A stretch of DNA of 64,000 bases from Sipunculus nudus (Eukaryota; Annelida; Sipuncula; Golfingiida; Sipunculidae). Position 1 is the stretch's first letter. Every line of letters begins with the position of its first letter. Of the stretch, positions 49,387 to 60,450 are shown one piece after another. The notes under the pieces were generated by a model. That model searched no databases, was not told the origin of the DNA, and was given only the letters and a program-made list of their open reading frames with translations. The stretch spans positions 11,311,964 to 11,375,963 of the forward strand of contig CM049320.1 of NCBI GenBank assembly GCA_026874595.1, written 5' to 3'. The translations under genes and the position numbers were made by a program.

Positions 49387-52300
49387 CTAATGATATATGT
49401 TCTTTCTGTTCTCGAAATGCATATACGAGATATAGTAATCTGTCATATTTCTGTAACATTTTGAATAAGAAGTTTTATTTACCGTGCCCACTAGCAATAT
49501 TGTGCAGATAACAAACAGCACAATGAACGTTATTGCAACTGGCATCCATGGGTTCGTATCTGATAAATAAAACAGAAAGTGTTTTAATATACATTTACTC
49601 ATCCGCGTCCATAATGAACTGTTAATTTATTCATTGCACAGTGTGAACCTACTTTTCTCTCAAAATATCTTGTAAGTCCAAAGATTCTAGTTTAACTCAT
49701 GATAACACAAATATTAAGTATACATGGTGAGCGTAAAATGTTCATTGACCTTATTACTGTGACTGTGCACAGTGAAACTGCTTTAATTGATAGGTTTGAA
49801 CGCACACTATTTAATTAAGAGTTGCAAATCTGTGACCTTAACTGCAGGTATTTGTGAAATCTTCTATTACACAGATTATCAAAACTTCCACTCTTTAGCT
49901 CATGATTTTGTTCTCTTCCATCCAAAAATTACGGACTAACATAAATAACAAAGAAGGACAAAAACAAGAACATTATTTGTCTTTACCTTTCACATGGTTT
50001 TGCCTCCCACTTTGTTGACCTTTAAAACACATTGTGACGTTATAACACATGAGTATGAGAAAAGGGCATTCTGAAAGAATTAAACTGACACGAAAAATAA
50101 TATAATAAAAAAACTTTCTTTAAAATTGAGAGATTTTTCTTTTACAAAAAGTCAATAAAAATCCTACTATAATATTATGACACGGCTGTAAGAAAATGTT
50201 TTTATCAACAGTAACAAGTTGCAGAACATGTATTAAAGATCTATTATGGACCATGAAGCATGTATAGTACCTGCCACACAAATGTAGTCCTGTAGCTTGG
50301 TACAGTTTGTTACTTTCAACTTCATAGTGTCCGCCTCGAGAACAACGCAGTCTCCAAAGTCTGCTGGTTCATCCGTTTTCCAGTTGAGCATTTTCATTTC
50401 ATTTTCTAACAAATAAATATTGTATATATATAATTCTTGAACAATGTATATTTGAAAATCCTGTATAATTAATGACAAATTTTCGATGTTATTGCAATTG
50501 ATCTTTCAAAGAAGCAGCGAGTTTCGATATTAAGACCATAACATTCGTTTTGTGTTCTATTACCGAAATGTTATTGATCATGTGGTCATCATTCTTGCAC
50601 ATAAAATCTGACGGCCCGTGTGACACGAAACATTTACACCACCTTAGATGAAAATGTTAAATGGCTATGGTCTGGTGGAATATTATTCAGACAGTTATGC
50701 TCAATATCTAATTTTCCAGGAATCCTCCGAAATGTAATATGGAAAGGCTGTTTTCGCTTCAGGAATATTCATCTTCCTGATGGTACACGCCATTTTATGA
50801 TTCTTTGAGGCATGACCTGCTTCGACACTTTCTTATTATTATATCAGGCGTCCCCTTCTTGTCAACTTAACAAAAACGGGAAGCAGATCAACAAGCGCTT
50901 AATGTTTAAAAAAATGAGTCGTATATTTACATCACGATGCATTTTAATTAACCCCAGATTAAGCCATTGCAACCTAAATTGTAAAACTGTGCTACACTCA
51001 GAAGGGAAACCCTCTAAGTTTCCTCCTCATACTTTGATATTCAAAAATGCGAAATTTATATCTTGTTCGTGTGTCTATTAGTGTACTCCTGTTTGATTTT
51101 GTTTTTAAATTATCTTATTACGGTTATAGATGTTATTTCAGTCCAAATGAAAGGCCATCTACCAGCCATTGCCTGTACTATTCGGGTAGATTTCTTTCCT
51201 GAACACTCAAGGTTCAGCAACTTATGGGTTCAATTTGAAGCTTTTGGGTTTCAAAAACACCTAAATATTACATATGTTTAAAAATATAAATAGCATTAAT
51301 ATTTACCATTTAGGTCAAGGTCTCCCGTGTCCCAGCCAAACCGTCTGAATCCTAGCCATGAGGCATTAATGACGTCATCTCTCAAACGGAAACTTTGATA
51401 TGCTTCTGATAGGTACGTGATATTGGCCGGCCCAACCAAGTCAGCTGTTTTCCCAAGGGCACGGCATGCGCTCCTAGCAGTAGCCCAGTCGTGTTCCTTA
51501 TTTTGGAATACGTACAAATTATCAAGTCTGTAACAGTGGGTAGTCCATGTCTGAGCCTCGGGACACGCGGCATCTCCTTAAATACAATAACAGGTATGTA
51601 TACAAGATAGGCCTTTGACTTTCGTAGCGATTTACAGTAGCAAATAGAATCGATTGTTTAACAGTTGAAAAGCAAAATTTGCATTGAATGCTGTCTGTTA
51701 GGTACATGTATGTAAAATTTTCTTTTAGTTATTTAGTGAACACACATACATGCCAATATATATGTTTCAGTCAATGTGCAATCCAGTCATTTTTGTAAAT
51801 TGCCATGAAAGAGGACTAATGATAAAATAAAAAAAATAAAAATGTTTCAATGTCCGCAAAGGGGAGGGTGAGGCGTACCAGGCGGCAAAAATTGGTCTGA
51901 AATCCTTAAAAAGATTGCGGAGGGGCAGCCTAACTTACCCGGAAATTGACACATATATTTGGAAGACTAGCCCCACTTACCCGGTAGTTGACAGATATAC
52001 TTAAATTTTCGGAAACAGTCTTCAGCTTCAAACTCCCTTTTCTGTAGGTTGAACAATCCACATTGTCTCATGTTTGTTTGTTCCCATTTTTCATCAATTT
52101 CATGCACAACTAAAATACACATGTATGATGAAGATTCCTGACAAATTTCGACGACACAATAGAAATTTTAGTAAAGAAAATCATGGTACTCTTTTTCAGA
52201 CTTAAAAAAAATAAATTTTGATATCTGATTTATTATATGTTATTTACGTTTTATCTTTGTTCAAGAGAAAAAGTGTTCGTGTTTATCTGCATAAGTTGAC

Positions 52301-55300
52301 CATGCATTGCGCATTAAAACACAGATGGTCACTGAATACAGAGTGAGAAAATTTCATTATTATTTATATATTTAAAGCATCAGTGGTAGGTCTGGATTAT
52401 ATACATACTCGGGGCATCTTTTGACACCCATCTAAACTTGTGCTGCCTGTACAGCCGTTGCCAGACAGTAGAGCTGTTATCCAGCGCTGTTCCGTTGGTC
52501 TCCCAAGGGGCGGGGAGGCTGAGACCACGTGACATACACGTGGCAGAGGCATCAGTGTAACTACCTCTAAGTAACTTGGCGTGACCTGGAAATAAAATAA
52601 AGGTACTGAAAGGATGTTGTTTATTACGTGAATTCGCACATGGACGGTTGACCTTCACCGTATTGTTGCAAGGAGCTTATTATAGAAGTACATTTCTCGT
52701 CTTCCACACAGACAACCCTCCAGTGCTAACGTGCCCTTTTACCATTAGATGATACGGCGCTGATTCCAGTATTTTGACAAGTAATATCTTTAAGTTTGCA
52801 GGAGTTACGACTTTCTTATCCCGTACCATGAATGGGGCGTGTTTGTGGCACCACTACAGAATTTCAACCCCTGACCATGAGAAACGATTATGTGGCCGTC
52901 CAAACAGTTTGGGATCATTAAAAACTAGCAACACTTAATGTTCATCAATACTTCGGTCAAATACCTAAGAAGCCAACTATTAAGTAGGAATTAAAATCTG
53001 ACGTCATCGATCTAGCTGGTCTGTTATTAGTGGCAAAAGGAACAATGACCATGCTCGGATCACGCTAAGCTTGATTGGGCTATTCAAGTGAATAAAATGC
53101 GAAAAACCCGGCAAACCTTTAGTTAACTAAATTATCAATACTCCCTCCACATAGACATAAAAGTTGCAGGGCTCTTAAAATGGTCCTTGAATAATTCCAT
53201 AAAAGTATATTCGCAAACGACAAACAGGATATATAAAAAAATCAGGGAAAAAATACACGTCTTAGAAACTGTGCAAATATTTCAACATGCAGGGAGGTTT
53301 AGTTACAGTACCATTCTCAACTGTTTTGAAGAGTAAAATATGGTATTCCCTTTTCGACAGCTTTTTTATTGCAATAACTAAAGGTCTAAGGTCCCATTGG
53401 CATATGCCTATATATTTATAAATTTTTAATACAACACTTACGTGTTGATAACATCAGCTTAGCGCAAGGAACATAGTAAGTTCATCACATTATGTTTATG
53501 GCATTAGTTTTGGTATCCCTAACAGTCGATCACTTAATCGCGCATTTTTTTCTGCACAAAGGAATATTTGATCTGATCCTCTGATAGTTGTTAAATGTAG
53601 TTGATGATACTTGTAGCCATAACAACATGACACTCACACCTTCTAAAATAACTAATAGGGGCATGTGAACCATGATGCAAGTCATAATAGAACACCCATT
53701 CTAAGGGACGGATCAAAATATTTGCTGTGGGGTCGTATTTGACATCAGAGGCTCATGTGGTCTTGTTATTATTGTTATAAGCTAAATAATGTTGTTACAC
53801 AAAATCAATAACATTAGTCACCTCCTTTCCTCCCTATGGCACCGATCGATTCATACAAAGCTGCGATGCCAGCATGTCGACACAGACATTAACTTTCCTA
53901 GAAAAACAAGTCTGGTTATTAATAACCCCTGCATGAACAGTCGTTAATCAACCGTGAATGTAATATTTATTAGATTCACAATCACTTTTAAGGACAGCTG
54001 GTTTCAGTATGTTCCCAGGTTAGCTGCTCAATGGATCTGAATATGAGACCAGGCTTGTCAAAATGGGCTTATCAACAAATTAACATATTTCCGTTTCTAA
54101 AATATCAACAAGTATCATAGCGGTAACCTGCCACCTAAACATAAAAAAAATAATTATCTGAAGACGTTGGGGTGGCAGTACAAGCTATTGGGTTTGCATC
54201 AATTCCAGCACATGCAGATGTGCACGCCATTTCTATCAGTACTTTTTCATTTTCATCTGCTTGTCAAACTGTAGGTTTTCCGAAATAAGATATAAAAGGA
54301 AATTTTCTTTGGGAAAATAATATACATGTAATTTAGAATGGCCCTTTTTTTTATTTTCCTGAGAGCCCTTGTCTCCTGGTAGTTTTACCATAGGTAAGAT
54401 TGATGTAAACATAAATATAAAAGGATATATTGCGAATTTTTTATGTGAAGGGCAAAGTATCCGTATCCATAAATTTAGGGCCCCGCATGAATACGCGGTA
54501 GCCTTATCGTAGTCACCCTGTCCGTCTGTCCGTTCTTCCATAGTTCGTTCCAAGATGATAACTCCAGTTTGGATTTATATATGGATTTCAAACTTGATAT
54601 TTTAAGCTTAACTTTTCATCCCACACCTTCCATCTTGCACATGATTTTCGCCTGCCCATATTGAAAGATCTCATTCGATTTAGGGGTCATAAGGTCAAAT
54701 GTCATGGTAAAGGAGCCATATATTCACAAATTCATTTCCGGACGATAACTCGAGTTTGATTTAACACATCTTTAAATATATTTTGGGTGCATTTATTCAT
54801 TCAAAACCTTTCATCTTGTACATAAGTCTCACCTGTCAATAGGGGATCCCTTTCACAAGGTGAAAGGTCAAGGTTGCAGGAGCAAATTGTCTACATACAC
54901 ATTTTCAGATGAAACTCAAGTATGATTTAACATATTGATTTCAAACTTGACATATTTATGGTCCACCACTAACGTAAGATCCCTTTGGACTCAAGGGACT
55001 CACATAGTCACAGGTGAATGTCACACAACCTTCATCTTTAAAAAAATAATTGCAAATGTTTCATCTAAAATCTTTCACTATTGGATTAACAATAGGGGAA
55101 GAATCATATGGATTTCTACATCACAAGTTCAAATGTCAAGGTCACAGGACCATCCTGCTGATTAATATGCTGACCAGGCTTACAGTTTAAAACATCAGAT
55201 GTAATTATGCCTCTTTTGCTTGGCATTCTTCACTCCTACAATTTCATACACCACTATTACGGATTAACACCTTCAATCTTGGATCACATGTTAATATACT

Positions 55301-55876
55301 GTTTAGGTCAGTTCCCTCTGTCGCTTCATGTTACCTGGTCTTTATTATATTTTCTTCCATAAAAGCTTACACTGGAAGTCTATGGGTATTTCGAGGCGCC
55401 CTTCCTGACCCGTCAGTGTTCTTTTCCTTATTTTTAAACATATCCATCAATAATATATATTTATTAATATCTATTTTTTATCATTATAATTATATGAAGG
55501 ATTAAATCAGGATTAACTTTCTCACAAAGTCATACGTTCTACAATTATTTCATATAGAAATACGTTTTTCTATTAACATTTATACTGCATTATGGTTAAA
55601 TCTGAGATTGGAATTATGGATTGATTACTGTTATATACATGATTATTTTCAGTTAATGAACTGATATTGACAAAGGTGATCACGTTCGAAACATTAAAGA
55701 GGTGATCTTATGGTTACAGTGTTTTTGAGCACAGATATCCATGTCAAACGTTTTATGTAAAACCTATACATTTTCAGAGAGAGAGAGAGAGAGATGAACA
55801 AAGAATTATTTCACTTACATGTCTTCCTGAGCCCAAACATCAGCGCCACAAGGACAGCGTGTCTGATGGTCCACAT
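49387..55876 (-). CDS. membrane receptor with two C-type-lectin-like domains, six exons
   Basis: Exons: 55876-55819, 52585-52409, 52109-51981, 51576-51307, 50405-50271, 49559-49387, all phase 1 junctions with GT/AG; 313 aa. Residues 1-19 are a hydrophobic signal segment (MWTIRHAVLVALMFGLRKT). CTLD1 spans about 20-121 (GSYTDASATCMSRGL ... CGLFNLQKREF ... DCFRKFKYICQ). CTLD2 spans about 122-256 (CPEAQTWTTHCYRL ... WLGFRRFGWDTGDLDLNG ... WKTDEPADFGDCVVLEAD ... NCTKLQDYICVAG). A transmembrane helix follows (about 261-282, VAITFIVLFVICTILLVG), then a short tail. The canonical EPN/QPD and WND sugar-binding triplets are absent (EPA only), so calcium-dependent sugar binding is doubtful. Several N-glycosylation sequons occur. 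Likely a type I surface protein with recognition or adhesion role; the ligand is unknown. The last exon could alternatively splice at 49483. Confidence 0.85.
51850..51930. repeat. fragment of GGATCCAGG-family element, receptor intron
   Basis: ggcggcaaaaattggtctga, with G-rich flanks, matches the reverse complement of the 37671-37819 element in the homologous intron of the other receptor copy. Confidence 0.45.
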
Positions 55877-56900
55877 TTTACCGGCACTGCTTTGGTCAAA
55901 GTATACTTCAATCAACCACAACGTCCAATTAAGCGACTAATAGTGCTGAACCATATGACATGGGTGTTGCATCATAATAATTGTGTATTTTGTCCTTATA
56001 AACACCGGCATAAGCCAGACATCCGGTAATGGATAAAAATAACCACTGCTTACACAGGTAAATTTCCGGACCGTGTCTTTCTGGGAAAGCACAGGGGGGG
56101 GGGGGGGAGTTCCAGCATCCAGAGGATAAATTTATTACACTGTGAATGCTAAGAGTTTAAAGTTTCTTTTAGGTCAGTGGGGTTTGAAGCTTAACGTTTT
56201 TATTCATGTAATTCATGATAAGTTTAGGTAAGTCTGTTTTCTCATGATGTGGTACAAAGAATGATAGAAGATACACATCTGAAGGTGTTATCTGCATGGT
56301 TTGCGGGTAATGAAGATTTGCGATTAACTGACGAAGAAAACACGCAACTCTTATGCACTTTTCTCATATTTAAGAGTGCATTGTTACAGACCACAGGCCA
56401 ATATATTATCAGCTCGTAAACTCAGGTAACGGGATACAAAGGCCTATCAAACATAACAGATGTAAATGATTAAATGCTTCACTGTATTACTGAACTGTAG
56501 CTGGTGGCACCGACGGAGACTACAATTAAGAACGCAATCTTAGGGGCCTATTTTCCTAGGAAAAACCACAGTTCCACTGGGCCACTTGGTTAATTTCTTA
56601 CAAAGACACAGGTCCAAGCAAATTTGTGAGGGCCAGGGACCTTCGAGCCCTTAAAAGTTTGAAGAGTGAGTATTACCATATTCGTAAAGAAATGTAGCTT
56701 TAACAGCATTGAATGTTAATGATGCGTAGTGTCCTTGTTATTTGTACAGAAGTAAGAATTGCGTCAGCTCATAACAATGGACATGTTCCTGATTATACAT
56801 AGAGGCACGGATCTTATTTACCTGTGTGATTATATGTTACCAAACTGCGCAATCCTGTTTGACTATATCATTCTTCATGAGTAACTGCGTGAATTGGTCG
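54350..56900 (-). repeat. segmental duplication unit B (promoter/exon 1 of intact receptor)
   Basis: This unit aligns with 58340-60450 and, less well, with 38950-40450. Shared landmarks in order include gagagccctt, gttctacaattattt-like, ggtgatcacg, a GA microsatellite, the signal-peptide exon, atgacatgggtgttgcatca and tatttacctgtgtgatt. Boundaries are approximate. Confidence 0.7.
55996..56002 (-). promoter_or_regulatory. TATA box of the intact receptor gene
   Basis: TTTATAA on the minus strand about 120 bp upstream of the start codon at 55876. The aligned position is CATATATAG in the disrupted copy and has lost the motif in the third promoter copy. Confidence 0.5.
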
Positions 56901-57254
56901 CTTTGTGGTTTTATGAGAGATTATTACTCGGTGAGTCATAAATGCAATCCAGCGGCACAATTAATCTTTATTTCTGCGTTATTGAACCAGGGGAAGAAGA
57001 ATCTAGATCGAGCTGTGAATAATACGAATAAAGGTTGGACCTAAAAAGTCTTGGTTTACATGTGCCATATTCTTTGTGCCTGAGTACATATGTGACCTGC
57101 GCCGCGCTGCATTCAGTTTTGGTTTAATTGAAAGCCAAAACAGTAAGTTCTACATGTGATTCGTTGCATGAAATATGGACTGTACATTGCGTCTTAATAA
57201 ATCCAGTGTAGGACAAGGAGCATATTCAGTTCTTCAGATTACGCCTCGATCTCT

Positions 57255-57305
<51 letters not shown>

Positions 57306-59579
57306 CTCTAAAATGCACTAGTAATGGAGAGGCACCCGTTTTATAGAGAATATTAAGTATGACTTTTTTTCTCATTCCCAAACTAATATTTTTTTTTAAA
57401 TCTATTTCATGCAAGCAGACCATTCTGTCATTTACAGATTTGATTGAATAAACGTTAGGCCACATTGCTTCATAATAGTGATATAACCGACATCACATAA
57501 TCCCACAAATATGATATATGAATATTCAAGAAAAACATGTATCAACACACAGGAAAATCTCGAAACAGTTTTGTTGACATGCACATATAAGACATTATTA
57601 CAATATTTTTTTTATAAAGTGTCGCATTAGTTTCAAAGACATTCTCAACCTGTGTAGACAGGTCAGTTATGATAGGGTCTTTTCAGCAGAGTCTGTTATT
57701 TGCATAAGCTCCCAAAGCTCTGTGGTGTGTTTGTCAGGCGGCCATTAGCTGTACACGTTATTCGGTGCACGAAATATGGACTGTACATCGCGTCTTAATA
57801 AACCCAGTGTAGAAAACGGAGGATATTCAGTTAATCAGATTACTTTGAACGGAGTAGATTTTGTATCACTAGATCACGCATTATATTCCCAAACAAGGCA
57901 ATTTATATTCGTCCTTCTATAGTTTGTTAAATGTAGTTGTTGCTAATTTAGTTAATCGGGAAACACAAGTATGTTCGGTTCAGATTGATAAAGCCACTTT
58001 GGCAAATTGTGTTAACATCAAATGCATGGAGCAGTTAATATAAGAACACATTGGAAATAAAGCTGGCTTTATAAACAATTATGAAAACGCATGTGGTTAT
58101 TTAGAACCGTCCGTTATGCTTATCCTAAGTTTTCTTATTTCCATGAAGGTTTTGCCTAACGGGAAGAAAAATGATACCAGAGAGATTTAAGGGTATGTCT
58201 CGAACTACTGAACGTGTAAATGCAAATTGTCTCTTTCTCTCTCGCTCTCTTCTCAAAAATGCACTTGTAATGGAAATTATTCATCATATGGGGGATATTA
58301 AGCATGACAAATTTCCTTTTATCGTATGTTATCGTATTTTTATTATCCTGAGAGCCCTTGTCTTCCAGTCCGTTTTACCAAAGGGTGAGATTGATGTAAC
58401 CTAAAACATTAAAGGATACATGGCCAACTTTTGAAAGTTTCCGTATCCGTATATTAACGGGCCCCGCTTGTATAAGCGGATGCCCCATAGTAATCACCCT
58501 CTCTGTCTGCCCGCCGTGCGTCAGTTCGTGTGTCCACAAATTTGTTAGTAAGGACTGACATGTAATTCAAACTTGACTTGTATATGGCCCACTACTAATG
58601 CAAGAATCCTATTGATTTTAGGATCATGAGACCAAAAGTTATGGTCACGGAATCACATCAATAAATATTTGGTAGATGCATCTTAAGCCAAACTTTTAAT
58701 TCCAGACCTTCCACCTTGCACAAAATTTCACCTATCAATAAGCGGAGATCCTTCTTGAAATATGGGCCACAAGGTTAAAGGTCCAGGTTGGGGGAGTTAT
58801 CTGTCCACAGATTCATTTCTGAAAGATAACTCAGGTTTGATTTAATATTTGGATTTTCGAACTTGACTGATTGATGGTCCACCACTAATGTAAAGACCCT
58901 TTTGATATCGGCCTCACGAGAACAAAGGGCGAAGATAACAGAACCCACATCTTTAAAAATACCATGAAGGAACTGTAAATTTTCCATCCAAAATCTTATT
59001 TTTTAGATTAACCATCAATATGGGAAGAATCATACTGAATTCGACATCACAAGTTCAAAGATCAAGGTCACACAACCATCCTGCTCTTTTATTGGCTTAC
59101 AGATTAATACATAAGATGTTATTCTGCCTCTTTTGCTTGGGCTCCGTCACTCCTACACTTTCATACACCATTACCACTGAATCAAATCTTCACGTCATAA
59201 TTCATGTTTTTAAATACTCTTTAAATACTCTAGCATCACCCAGTCCATACTGGGAGTCTATGGGCCAATGCGGAGGTATTCTAGTTCATATCCATTAATA
59301 TTATTTAATATCCATTAATTAACAGTCACACTTTCTACAATTATTTTATATAGATATACATGTATATCTGTTTACATGTATACTGCATTTTTTTTCCAAA
59401 ACCTGAAATGTGTTTTATGGATTCATTCATGTTGTTACTCGCATGATAATTTTCAAGTTATAAAGTGATATTTGCACAGGTGATCACGCTCCAAACCAAA
59501 CATTTAAGCGATGATCTTATGGTAATGGTGTTTTGCAGTACAGATATTCATGTCAACCAATTTATGTAGAAGCCATGAA

Positions 59580-59618
<39 letters not shown>

Positions 59619-59650
59619 GACGACGACGAGTAAAGTATTAATTCACTTAC
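56003..59650. other. intergenic upstream of the intact receptor, no gene seen
   Basis: Contains the rest of duplication unit B, two related blocks at about 57175-57245 and 57775-57845 (tgtacattgcgtcttaataa in both), a CT microsatellite (57256-57300), a diverged CT-rich counterpart near 58230, and the start of unit C. No CTLD exon is present. Confidence 0.5.
57256..57300. repeat. (CT)n microsatellite
   Basis: About 22 CT dinucleotides. Confidence 0.95.
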
Positions 59651-60450
59651 ATGTCTTCCTGAGCCAAAATATCAGCGCCACAAGGACAGCGTGTCTGATG
59701 GTCCACATTTTACCCGCACCTCGACTAAAGCAACAACGTTCAGGTTACTATTGGTACTGAATCATATGACATGGGTGTTGCATCATAATATTTGTGTATT
59801 TTGTCCTCAAAGACACCGTCAAAAGCCAGACATTCGGTAATGGATAAAAAATAACCACTACTAACCCAGGTAAACTTACCTGCCGTGACAAGTTCTAGTA
59901 ACCAAGGGATACAAGTGTGACAATGCAAACTGGTAGAGTATGAAATTTGTTTTAGGTCAGTAGGACCTAAAGCTTAACAATTTCAAAGGCATGGTAAACC
60001 CTACACAAGGGCTAGAAAGAGCTTATCGGACATGAAAGATATCTAGAAAATGCTTAAATGTTTGATTCACTGTAAAAACTAAACTAATGCTTGTCGCAAC
60101 GACCTAGACCAAAATTAAAAATGCAATAATAAAGACTTACTTTCCTAGCTAGACCCCATTCCTACTGGCCCACCAGCTAGTTTCTCACCATATTGGTAAA
60201 GGAATTTAACATAAATTAATGACAGAGACTATCATTCTTTGTACAGGCCCAAACATTGGGCCAGCTCATATTAACGGACATAATCCTATTTATTTCCGCA
60301 GATACAAGAAATGCGTCACGTACGTCTTATTTACTTTTGTTATGATATCTTAGAAGACTGTGCAGTCCTGTTAGCTCAAATATATCACTCTTTATATGCA
60401 AGTGCATGAATTGTTCGAGGTGTTTTTAGAAGTAATTCCTCGATGCCTCG
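58340..60450 (-). repeat. segmental duplication unit C (promoter/exon 1 only)
   Basis: Diverged copy of unit B in the same orientation, including a signal-peptide exon at 59708-59651 and the GA microsatellite at 59586-59618. It ends before any CTLD exon. Confidence 0.7.
59651..59708 (-). other. third copy of receptor signal-peptide exon, possible alternative first exon
   Basis: A 58-nt exon reads MWTIRHAVLVALIFWLRKT, differing from the exon at 55876-55819 only at the Met-Phe-Gly/Ile-Phe-Trp segment, and ends with the same phase-1 donor (ACAT/GTAAG). No CTLD exon follows before the exon of unit B, so it could splice over unit B into CTLD1 at 52585, or be a relic of a partly deleted gene. The aligned TATA position reads TTTGAGG (59805-59814), so its promoter may be weak or dead. 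Confidence 0.6.
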
